The notes under the pieces were generated by a model. That model was not told the origin of the DNA. It did not search any database and saw only the letters and a list, made by a program, of their open reading frames with translations. DNA of 64,000 nucleotides from NCBI GenBank assembly GCA_021234155.1, contig JAJEKV010000186.1, positions 1-64,000 on the forward strand, written 5' to 3'. This DNA comes from Isoetes taiwanensis. Its lineage: Eukaryota; Streptophyta; Lycopodiopsida; Isoetales; Isoetaceae. This document shows positions 55,396 through 64,000 of the stretch, piece by piece. How positions within the stretch are numbered: the stretch's first letter is position 1; every line of letters starts with the position of its first letter. A program made the position numbers and the translations under genes.

Positions 55396-56540
55396 CAGTA
55401 AAAGAACGGTAACAGTAGAAAAGAATAGACAGTTTAATCAACAAAAAGCACAGTGGGAACTAAAAGAACAGTAACAATAAAAAAAGGGTTACATAAAACC
55501 ATTACTGAAAGTATTTACAAGAATAGTTTCAGAAAAAAGTTTGTCATGTACTGAAAAAGGTCGTGTACAAAGCTTTTCATAAAAAAATTGTCCCAAGGAC
55601 GCTTTACAAAAATAGTTTAGCCATCGTGATTCTTCTGTGAAGTATGCAAAATATACAAATGAAAGATGAGCCCGGGATAAAAAAAACACAAATCTATAAA
55701 CTAATACATAAGCTGATTGCAGGGTTGATCTTTAGGCAGGGGGCATCCTCAGCCGGTATGCAGGTCATCTTCCATGGCATACATCTTCATCTCCAAGAGA
55801 TGATCCTGATCTAGGTAAGCTCGATCAACCCCATTCAAGAACCCTACAAGAACAGATAGCTCCAGCCTCAACAATCTTCTCAACTTTAGGAGGAGTGAAA
55901 CTAGCCATCATTGTAACCGGATGGCCTCCATTTGAAGAGAATGATTCTAATCAAGCTGGAGGCGAACTCGCAGGAATAATAGATGGAGTAGGTGCAGATT
56001 GTGTTATATTTGTTCTGGCCATGGAGCTCGAAATCGGGGCAGGCAGATGGACGGATTGGCACTAAAGTGAAGAGGCAAAAGTTTGGAAATGAAGTGAAGT
56101 TAGGAAAGGGAAGTTTGCATGCATATGATTTTTGTCCTCGGGACCCGAGCCATCTACTCAATATGTTTCCCAATGTTCAATATCTTATTATCACATGGAT
56201 TGATGATCAATTAGATTAAGACCCTATGGGTTTAAGATTAATGGATTTCAACATTTTACTTCATGCTTAAGATTAATAATATTTTATGACCATTTTTAAG
56301 CTCAATTCTAAAAAAAACTATGGAATCATTGTTGCATTGCTTTTAAAGTTTATAAAGTTTGGAATTGCCGAGCTATTTTGGTTGCATGGGTTCTGCTTGA
56401 GAAGAGACTATCCAGTCTTTCCTGATTATGGTTGGTGATTATGGTTGGTAGTTGGGTCCATGTAGTAGCTTCTTGTCTTCACGTTGTCTATTCACTATGT
56501 AGATACACGTGTCTACATGGATGGTACAAGGGGCACATGG
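55396..56540. other. Intergenic; no gene recognised
   Basis: Near 55.70-56.05 kb the minus strand has short Pro/Ser-rich frames (e.g. MASFTPPKVEKIVEAGA) that could be a worn retrotransposon gag, but stops come every 20-40 codons and I would not call it. Confidence 0.35.
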
Positions 56541-56555
56541 GATGTTGCTTTGATT

Positions 56556-56653
56556 TAAAATCCCATGGGTTGGACTATGGGTGTGCCCATAATAGGTTAA
56601 ATTAACAAGAAACAATGTAACCATGCCTAGAATACCATGGTATGAATCACTAT
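56556..56653 (+). repeat. About 100-bp direct repeat, left copy (flanks LINE fragment)
   Basis: CCCATGGGTTGGACTATGGG through GTAACCATGCCTAGAATACC to ATGGTATGAATCACT. The second copy is at 58003-58102 with only a few differences; the LINE fragment lies exactly between. Confidence 0.85.
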
Positions 56654-56654
56654 G

Positions 56655-57995
56655 CCCTGGACACATTTTGTCAAGCGACTGATATGCACGTCAACTTGGC
56701 CAAGACTAAGGTGGTTTTCATATCATCTTCACGACGAACCGAGGATCCCTCCTTCTTAGTTATCGAGGGCGTAATGTGGAAGTAGCATCCACATACAAAT
56801 ATTTGGGAGTGGAGTTTCCGCCTACTATGCACCGGGACACATCCATACGGCTACGAAGTTATTAAGGGCTGGAAAGCACTATATGCAATGCAAAACAATA
56901 GTCATAGAGCCGGAGTTGTATGATTGGACCCATCACCACACCTGCTCAAAGTCTTAGTGGAGCCCCGCCTTTTATACGGGGTTGAAGTATGGGGCCCAAA
57001 GAGTATCCCTCGCTACTTGGAATGACTTGGAGCAGTGCGAGAAAGCCTTCTTGGTACGAAAGCACTAGGGGTGAAGTCCACAATCCCATATCAAATTTCT
57101 ACAAGTAGAAATGTGATTCTTGCCTCTTCGTGAGGGCTGCCCTTGATCGCCACATTGTCTATTTCCCGAAGGTGGTCAACATGGACGATGCTCGCCTCCC
57201 AAAACTAGCTTATATCATGGCAATGGGGCCACAACGCCAAGGCATGCCGGAGGGAAAAGAGAGCTCAATGGATGGCTAGATGGAATGTGCAGGAGCACAG
57301 GTGCATACATGTGCAAACAGAGGCAGATCGCCATAGCTTGAGGTAATATCTTGACGCTTGCTTCATCAGCAAGCTTTGGGATGCCGCCTTGAACAGCGTC
57401 AAGACAAAGACACACCACCGGCCACATAAATCCCACATTGGAACGAGGCCCACAATGCTACCCCGCGCACCCACTTGCCCATGAAAAGACGCACTCATTG
57501 CCTCCATTCGCGACAGGGCACATCATCTTCGAATTGAGACAGCAGATGGATTGGTGAGCCACGCCAGATGTGCTCGGCCAATGCCGCCAAATGGGAGTCA
57601 TTGAGGATGAATCTCATACCCTTCAAAGTTGCCCAAAGATATGATCAACCGGACGCCGCTTATGCCGAAGTTGGTCGCCTCGCCAGCCGCTTCCATGTGA
57701 CATTGAGCACGGCATCCGTGACGGATGCTAGGATCATACCTTCAGGAGGTCATGGACATGCGAGATCAGCTATGTCCTCGGGCACGCACTTGACATGTAC
57801 ATACACATTTATTTCATGATGATGTATACTTGTACAGTTTGACAGCATTCTTATTACTGCCACGGTTTTTCCCTCGAAAACCCTTCGGGGCGGGGGTTTT
57901 TTAACCCGACAAGAATAAGTTTGTCAAGGCCCTTCGGGTCCCATAGGCCGATTGGTCTTAGTGGACGATAAAAAAACTATTCTATTCTATTCTAT
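56655..57995 (+). pseudogene. Second LINE, RT C-terminal fragment, heavily decayed
   Basis: Scattered frames with LINE RT end signatures: VNLAKTKVVFIS, VASTYKYLGVEF, LVEPRLLYGVEVWGPKSIPR, AALDRHIVYFPKVVNMDD and FISKLWDAALNSVKTKTHHR. These follow the order of the RT thumb and post-RT region of a LINE group different from the one at 50.5-55.3 kb. Many stops and indels. The 3' end has two GC hairpins (CCCTTCGGGGCGGGGG; AGGCCCTTCGGGTCCC) and a tail ATTCTATTCTATTCTATT instead of poly(A). 5'-truncated. Confidence 0.7.
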
Positions 57996-58002
57996 TTCAT
58001 TT

Positions 58003-58102
58003 AACATCCCATGGGTTGAACTATGGGTGTGCCCATAATAGGCTAAATTAACATGAGACAATGTAACCATGCCTAGAATACCATGGTATGAATCACTTCT
58101 TT
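58003..58102 (+). repeat. About 100-bp direct repeat, right copy
   Basis: Same sequence as 56556-56653. A shorter third echo of the first line (TTTAACATCTCATGGGTTT) follows at about 58.12 kb, which suggests an older tandem array into which the LINE inserted. Confidence 0.8.
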
Positions 58103-58381
58103 GATTTAACATCTCATGGGTTTAATTCTTACTTTGAATTTGCACTTCATGCTTTGAATCATGCATCTAATGGCTTTCACCAAATTTCAGTAAAGAAATT
58201 AACATGAATGAATGTACACAATGTAAATTCAACGAGAATTTCTAACATGAATCAACATAGAGAATGTAGATTCAACGAATTTTTTGACCAAAGGATGTCG
58301 GTTGGACGAATATGTTGACAAAGGGAATGGATCTCCATGGCAAAGGAATTTCTTTCACCATATCCAACTGCTTATATATAG

Positions 58382-58525
58382 ATGCCTCTTTTTTTGGGTT
58401 GCCCTTAGGCGGGCAAACCCTCGTTTATGTGGGTATGTGGGCATATCCTCATATATGCCGGCATATGCCTAGCATATGCTGGTGACTGCTCAAAACTGGC
58501 TGCTGCCTTAAACTCTCGGTCATCC
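58382..58525 (-). repeat. Two-hairpin short dispersed repeat, copy 4 (inverted)
   Basis: Reverse complement of the family seen at 1.2, 1.7 and 9.9 kb: GGTTGCCCTTAGGCGGGCAA hairpin, the TTATGTGGGTATGTGGGCA spacer and diverged palindrome (CATATGCCTAGCATATG), ending AAACTCTCGGTCATCC. Lies directly in front of the kinase copy. Confidence 0.6.
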
Positions 58526-58567
58526 AGCCCCATTCCTTCGCAGGCGTATTTTCAAGGGTTTAAATTC

Positions 58568-59521
58568 GATGGAAATGTTTGATAGGCTTGCGGACTTGAG
58601 GTCGGAAGTGGAAGTCATGCGCAGGGTAGCCGGCCACCATGGCGTCGTGTCTCTTAAGGAGGTAATCATAGATGATGGTTTCTGGCATTTGATTATGGAC
58701 CTGTGCGCCTGTCTGAACAGGAAGCAGCGCTTCTCATTCAGTCTCTAACTAGAATTATGCAGGATTTGCATGCCATTGGGGTTGTCCACCGTGATCTGAA
58801 GCCTGGGAATGTCTTGATCACTTTGGGTGGAAAACCTTATGATGTTAAAGTGGCGGATTTTAGACTTTCTGCTTGCTTTACTGGTTCTGCTCCTTGTTTC
58901 ACTGAAATAGTAGGAACCCCAAGATATTATGCACCAGAGGTTCTTCAGGGAAGGTATTCTAAGGAGATAGATATTTGGGGGTTGGGAGTGATCTTATATG
59001 AAGCCCTTACTGGTATACTTGCCTTTTCAGAGTTAGATAATGAAGAGGTTGAGAAAAGACTTAGCAATGGTGACGATTTAGCTGTTACACATTTAGATTG
59101 GCCTGCTGGTGTTGTATCAGAGGAGGCAAAGCATCTTGTTTTGGCAATGATGTAAGTTAAACCAGAAAAGAGGGTATCCTGTGAGCAGATTTTATCTCAT
59201 CCGTGGATGATCAAACACTCAGAATCTTTGAAGTTAAAAAGGTCAACTAATGTAAAGAGTAACCTACGCAGCAGAAGAGATATCTGTGTATACATAAATA
59301 AGGTGAAGCTTCGGCGGGCTAAAGGAGAATGCCGTGTAAACAACAAATCACATGGCCATCTTGGTCATTCAACTAAGGAAGTAAAGCCTGAGAAGCAGGA
59401 AAGCAAGCATGATGAAAGGCCACAGAAGAAAAGGGAATATGATGAAACAAGTGGAAACCAAGAAGTTGCTTTTAATAACGCAATAAACTTCAAATGTTTA
59501 ATGGGATGTGGAAAGTTGTGA
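58568..59521 (+). pseudogene. Ser/Thr protein kinase, CDPK/PEPRK-like, decayed and intronless
   Basis: N-terminal lobe remnant LRSEVEVMRRVAGHHGVVSL and DDGFWHLIMDLC, then a small deletion/frameshift, then RLSEQEAALLIQSLTRI, HAIGVVHRDLKPGNVLI (catalytic loop HRDLKP), VKVADFRLSACF (DFG changed to DFR), GTPRYYAPEVLQGRYSKEID (APE motif), YEALTGILAF, a TAA at 59154, then VKPEKRVSCEQILSHPWM and a basic tail to TGA at 59521. Resembles plant CDPK-related/PEPRK2-type kinases, which phosphorylate Ser/Thr. The glycine loop and VAIK lysine are not visible. Intronless layout and decay suggest a retrocopy; the lost DFG glycine also fits a pseudokinase. Confidence 0.75.
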
Positions 59522-59524
59522 AGC

Positions 59525-60130
59525 CATGTGCATTGGTGTGCTGAACAATTTTGCGTATGTTTGTGCTTGAAGATGACAGAGGAAGGGTCAATCAACACAA
59601 ATGTCTCTTCCTAACTTACATAGGGGCGTTCCTACATTCTGAACAAGTTCCCTCCTGACCACTTTTTCCGGATCATATATTGTATGCTTACTTTGCACTT
59701 TGGTCCAGGCAGCAGATGCAGTTTTGTGAGGGGATCAGGGGATCCAGCACTCTGGATGTATATGATGGGCCACATTGTAAAAGATTGTTGCTGATTATTC
59801 TTTATTGCCATCTTTACTGAGAAGGTGGGTTCATTGTAATTATTGCGGATAATCTAATGTACATGTTCATTCTTCAAAGAAATTTAGATCTTATTGTGGC
59901 ATTTTCTTCTAGATTCTTCACATAGTTTGCCGGCATTGATTCCTATGCTAATTTCAGCCTTTGTTGACTATTTCTTACTGTTATTTAAATTGCGGGCTAA
60001 TGCCGATGCCATGTGTGTCCAGTGATTGGACGGGAACGGAAAGAGATCAATCTCAAACCGTGACAAGGTATTAGGCATGGCAGATGAATATTGATTTCTA
60101 AGACAGATCTTTCTTTTGTTCTCCTTTATT
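59525..60130. other. Downstream flank of the kinase copy
   Basis: Looks like a 3' UTR or flank (GT-rich, no frame). Nothing else recognised. Confidence 0.35.
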
Positions 60131-60144
60131 CTCTTTATAAGGCT

Positions 60145-60475
60145 GCAGGGCAAATGTTGGGAAAATGCCACTACCAATGGAAGACTCTGACTTTGATAAC
60201 TTCGCTGGGACATCAAATGTGAATGTTAAGCTTCAATTGTGACGACTTATGTGAGTGCCTACAATAACTTGTTTTTAGCACAATAGCTTCAATTTGAAAT
60301 TTAGCATATCCGCACTGTAGTACATTTGATTGTCACTGCCTCGTATAGACAACCAAATATTGCTGCGGCTTTAAGGCTTGATCTTGCTCGCATCTTGACT
60401 CCTGGCTCTGATATTAATCACATGGTCTCTTAGGTCTATGGCAGGTCTACTTTGAAGCTCAAACTAACCAGGTAC
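60145..60475 (+). other. Exon-like remnants, unidentified
   Basis: 60.15-60.24 kb reads MPLPMEDSDFDNFAGTSN and ends TGA. 60.35-60.47 kb, after a CGTATAG acceptor-like site, reads NIAAALRLDLARILTPGSDI, HMVS, stop, then VYGRSTLKLKLT. Both look like worn exons of a gene I cannot identify. Confidence 0.2.
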
Positions 60476-60479
60476 AAAC

Positions 60480-61520
60480 TCAAGCACGCATCTCATTATA
60501 GCATGTTAGAATTAACAAATAGCTAGGTCTTGGGCAGATTTTAGTCTCTACTTCAAAACGTAGATAAAAATTTGTAATTGTATTCTATATGTGAAAAAAG
60601 GCTGTATGAGTTGAGATCACAGCTTGAAGTTACATTGTTACTTAAAAGTGGCAACAAAATGCAATGCACATGCAAAATATATACAAGAGCTTTCATATGG
60701 CAGACTTAAGCAGTAGCTATCCCTTATGATTTAGTTAGAACGGCATGTGAGGCTGCTTTCTAAATCACAACCACATATTGCCAGGATGCAACATTATGCA
60801 AGATCACAAGCAGGTACGTAAGGAGAAGTATTCTTGCTAGTTTCAAAGAGCTCAAAATAATCAACATAACTGGCATCGAATTTTGCTAGTAGTGGATTTG
60901 ACCAAGAAAAACTAACAGGATTAAATGTTATTTATTACTTGGGCTTCTATGCTGTATGTTCTTGTCAGCTTACATAACTTAGGCATGCTGTGGAAATTTT
61001 GTAGCTTGAACATTTATTTGAAGATCTGCATAAATATTGCACTAGCACACATGTCAGTTATAAATCAGATTTCATAAAGGATGAGAATAGGACAGATGCT
61101 AGTTACCTTATATGTGAAACTGCATGGCATTCACTTAGAAATATCCATTGCATTAGATAGCCCTTTCTTTCAATGTCATCCCTTCTTCCTGATGAAGATG
61201 GATCAGCCTCTTTCAGTGGACCCCGCGCTCCTATCCCCGCTGTGCCTTTATTTTCCCATTTCGATTATCAAAGTCTTTTTCAATACCCTAACCATGTCTT
61301 TGGATTCATGCAAGTCTTGTCTTAGACTGGTCTCTATGATCTAAAAGGCATCAACCTTGTGCTTTTTGAAAAACTTAAGACTCAACAACAAAGTGAGATG
61401 TGTTTTGCTTAGCAAGGTGTAAATGAGGATGCTGCACAGGATATTTTCAGAAATTTAATCATTTATGTACAAATACAATGTTAATTTATGTCCATATATA
61501 TGATGAAGATGGACCTTCCT
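60480..61520. other. Intergenic, no gene recognised
   Basis: AT-rich. The 87-codon frame at 61081-61344 has no recognisable content. Confidence 0.4.
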
Positions 61521-61523
61521 TTA

Positions 61524-61680
61524 TAGGTCTTGTGATGGACTATGCCAAGAAACTATTGTCCATAGTAGTGCCTATATTGCAATTAATTAGGGAATTGTTA
61601 AATGGGTGGTATGCATAGGTCTCATGTTGGACTCTTGCCATATGACTATTGTCCCTAGTGCCTATATTGCAATTATTAAA
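61524..61680. repeat. About 90-bp imperfect tandem duplication
   Basis: TAGGTCTTGTGATGGACTAT...TAGTGCCTATATTGCAATTA is repeated as TAGGTCTCATGTTGGACTCT...TAGTGCCTATATTGCAATTA. It sits immediately outside the LTR end. Confidence 0.7.
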
Positions 61681-61685
61681 GAAGA

Positions 61686-62290
61686 TGCTCGGCAACGACG
61701 TTTGTTTGGGGTTTGAGTTCGGGAACTCCTGGAAGACAGCCCTCTGTGAGGACCCGTGGATCTAACAGGAGAGTCCGGGGGACTATGTCACGCGGGATTT
61801 GCAAGAAGAGAACAAGAAGAAGGAAAACGAACAAAAGAACAATGAGAGGAAAATGATAAGCTTCCTTGATATCAATGATGAACATACATGAGCTCTCGCA
61901 ATAGAGAGAAAAATGAAAGGAGACAAGACTCAAAACTCATCTAGAACTCATGTGCGAGCTCTAGTCATATATATAGTACAATGGCCTTTGGCCCAATATA
62001 GACACTGGACCGATCTAGGTGCCGACTCACGGAAGGAGGCGATTTGCAGGAATGTGGGCGGTGCCTCTTGAAGTGCCTAGAATCATGCCGACGCCGACGC
62101 TACGGCGGTGGACGGGCCGTCACTTGTCCGGAAGGGGCCTCTTAGGCGGAGGCTTTGGCTGCGTGGTCTGCTGCTTGGTCTTCTGGCCGAGCCTTTGATG
62201 GCTGACCCCTGGGTCAATCGAGGATCCTTGAGCTTGACCTGGTCTGTCGTATGCATGAATAGTCCGTACTGGGAGGCACTGGGACTAACA
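61686..62290 (-). mobile_element. 3' LTR of an LTR retrotransposon
   Basis: 605 bp bounded by TG...CA (minus sense: TGTTAGTCCCAGTGCC ... GTTGCCGAGCA). Immediately upstream in minus sense is a polypurine tract, GGTGGGGAG (62291-62299), the plus-strand primer site. A TATATATA box lies at about 61.97 kb in minus sense, followed by a T/C-rich probable R region. The rest of the element, with the 5' LTR, lies beyond the right edge of the window, so the target duplication cannot be checked. Confidence 0.7.
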
Positions 62291-62299
62291 CTCCCCACC

Positions 62300-62680
62300 A
62301 AACGACACTCGTGAGTGAAGAAAAAGGAGGAACTGCTTCAGGGCGGGGAAGCCATCTGCTCTGAAAGTGATCCCTCACGGGAGTGAGGGCCGGGCACCAT
62401 TATGGTAATCGCCAATGAGATCCGGGCGGTTTGAAGAGCGAGGAGGAGTGTTGTGGCCAAAGGCGTGATCTCGCATCAATAAGAAATCGAGATCGCATCA
62501 CCATGTCTTCAAGGGCAAAGCATGGGGCTCAAGAAATGAACCGACATTCCATGAGGAGGCAGGTCCGAGGCCGAAAACCGGTTAATCGCATTCGGATTGC
62601 ATGAAAAATGGGACGCCGCCGATTTAAGGAGCTGAAAGCAAGATGCATTTGAGAGCAGCACAAAACCTGCTTGAAGATGG
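62300..62680 (-). other. LTR element internal region, non-coding
   Basis: Between the stop of the coiled-coil frame and the polypurine tract. Contains GC-rich sequence with CG/TG sites; no domain recognised. Confidence 0.4.
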
Positions 62681-62681
62681 A

Positions 62682-63993
62682 TCAAGGATCGTGAGGTGGT
62701 GGCATTTCGCAAGAAGGTGTCAAGACCATGAAGCGCATCGGTAGGCGTTGCCAACCACGCTCATTAGCAATATAGATCCAATTCGTGGTGGTATCAAGAG
62801 TGGCACCCTCTTCCCAATGTGAGCGGCGAACAAAACGTGGATCCCACCGGAGATCCGTCGAGATCTGAGGTGGAGTCCATCCGGCATGACCATCCATGAC
62901 CTTGGTCCAAAAGGGGAGGCGCCAATCAGAAGTCAGGAACCTGGGGCGTGGAGGTACTCCCAGGGAAGCATAGGGAGAAGGAACCATGCCCGTGGGCGTG
63001 GGTTGCTGAGCTTGCTCCCTGAATGCACTGACAAGATCCGGATCAAGAGCTTGACACCAACGATCCCAAAGAGAAGCAGAGAGTTGAGAGTTGACAGGAG
63101 GGCTATCCCATCCCGTGGGGACCGTCTTGCTATCCAACAGAGCCCGTAATTGATTATAACCTGCGAGGTGCTGCATATAAACTTGTGCATAGGGAAGATC
63201 CTCGGGATGTCCCAGATACTTCCTTATTCATTTGCTGGTAGCGCCCGGCTTGCCGAGAGAGAGGTAAATGATTGGCAAGCTTCGGGCATGTACTCGATGA
63301 AGAGTGTGGGTGCGAGCATGATCAGCAAGATATGGATTGTTATCCCGGAAGCAATTGCACCTGATGGGGTCACCCCGAAAGAGCCGGGCGTGGCCCATCT
63401 CACGAAGTTTTCACGTATCACCGAGATAGAAATCATGAAATATGTAAGCCATGGGCTGAACAACTCGGAAGGTGATAAAGTCCGGATCGGCACAGTGTAT
63501 GAGATCAAAGACCAAAAGGGCACAGCATAACCCTTTGTCTTCAATGGAGAGTTCTGGCCAAATTCGAAGAAAAATGCGGAAGTGCTTGGGGAATATCCAC
63601 AGGTCCATCTGCCGCATGCCACTTCAAAAGGAAGAGGTGGCGGCGAGCAACCACATAATCGTGATAGCAGGAAGGAACTGGGAAGTCAAAAGGCAGTCTG
63701 GTAACAATGGTGTTATGGCCGTCAAGTTTTGCTTGAGCCTCATCAGCAGACTGAATAGCTTGCTGCAGCTGTTGTTCAAGGTCACGGATCCGGTTGTCCT
63801 TTTCTAGCAGCAGGCGTGATTGGTCACGGACCCTTTTCTGAGAAGTGTTGACCTGGGAGGAGGATTGCCCCGGAGTATTGAGACGAAGCACGGCAATCTC
63901 CGCGTCATCAAGAATCTTCTGTTTCTGCACCTCTGTAAGCTGATCTTGAAGAGAGGTGAGCTGAGAGGTCTGTGTAGAAAGCCGAGCCGTCAA
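62682..63993 (-). pseudogene. Coiled-coil protein gene of the LTR element, decayed
   Basis: Minus strand, open at the window edge. N-terminal part (63993-63541): heptad-rich coiled coil (LTSLQDQLTEVQKQKILDD; LEQQLQQAIQSADEAQAKLD), then PSCYHDYVVARRHLFLLKW. After a frameshift near 63.58 kb: FRIFLRIWPELSIEDKG, two TGA stops (after LGDT and GATSK, both possible CGA changes), YMQHLAGYNQLRALLDS, SLWDRWCQALDPDLVSAF and a C-terminal part ending EMPPPHDP. A Gag-like structural protein is the natural guess, but no CCHC knuckle, protease or RT lies between it and the polypurine tract, so it may be the extra ORF of a large non-autonomous element. Confidence 0.5.
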
Positions 63994-64000
63994 GGAGGCA

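Noticed and set aside
55700-56100. Possible retrotransposon gag on the minus strand
   Set aside because: Only short Pro/Ser-rich stretches between frequent stops; not enough for a call.

Overview
This window looks like nuclear DNA of a land plant, from a repeat-rich, AT-rich, gene-poor region. The evidence is split coding fragments with GT/AG splice borders (an ABCC-type ABC transporter), plant-type LINE retrotransposons with RT and zf-RVT parts, small TIR elements of the Mutator and PIF/Harbinger kinds, an LTR retrotransposon end with a polypurine tract, and homopolymer tails. A fern or another non-seed plant is possible, but the sequence alone does not settle it. I see no intact ordinary cellular gene, no rRNA or tRNA gene, and nothing bacterial.

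Layout. 0-10 kb: intergenic DNA with unidentified exon-like blocks on the minus strand (317-650, 3922-4086, 4332-4758), a 194-bp MITE with a TAA duplication (5982-6175), and the 3' part of an ABCC transporter gene (7368-9542, minus) that lacks the exons carrying the second Walker A. Copies of a short repeat with two hairpins lie at 1.2, 1.7 and 9.9 kb, and a fourth, inverted, at 58.4 kb. 10.4-15 kb: a decayed DNA-transposon gene on the minus strand (DFAENY / SDG / NHxKGxxD motifs). Its large intron holds pieces of the repeat family that dominates the next 30 kb.

15.8-44.9 kb: a composite array. Each unit is about 2.3-2.4 kb. It consists of element A (about 840 bp, two roughly 300-bp inverted arms around an asymmetric core) and a spacer cassette (modules C-D-E-B). 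C carries a short acidic reading frame broken by a shared one-base frameshift, D has a duplicated 40-bp block, E is a 57-bp minisatellite in 2 or 4 copies, and B is a conserved unidentified segment. Units at 20.8-34.9 and 40.4-44.9 kb point one way; those at 34.9-40.4 kb, and the older ones at 12.6-20.8 kb, point the other way. One inversion between A arms explains the 34.9-40.4 kb block and makes two overlapping palindromes of about 10 kb each. Point variants and minisatellite counts are shared by neighbouring units, as expected for stepwise duplication. The array could still be partly an assembly product, and several copies look noisy.

45-58 kb: sparse intergenic DNA, then an array of about 80-bp tandem repeats interrupted by a minus-oriented poly(A) retroelement (48.74-50.35 kb) and a plus-strand LINE (50.51-55.28 kb). 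The LINE RT gene is split by a 785-bp Mutator-like MITE with a perfect 9-bp target duplication. A second, more decayed LINE fragment (56.65-58.0 kb) lies between two copies of a roughly 100-bp repeat. 58.5-59.5 kb: a decayed, intronless protein-kinase copy. 61.7-64 kb: the 3' LTR, polypurine tract and a decayed coiled-coil reading frame of a minus-strand LTR retrotransposon that runs off the window.

Most of the window is therefore layered mobile DNA. The best candidate for something undescribed is the A-element array: a foldback-type element amplified together with its spacer and able to flip segments through its own arms.
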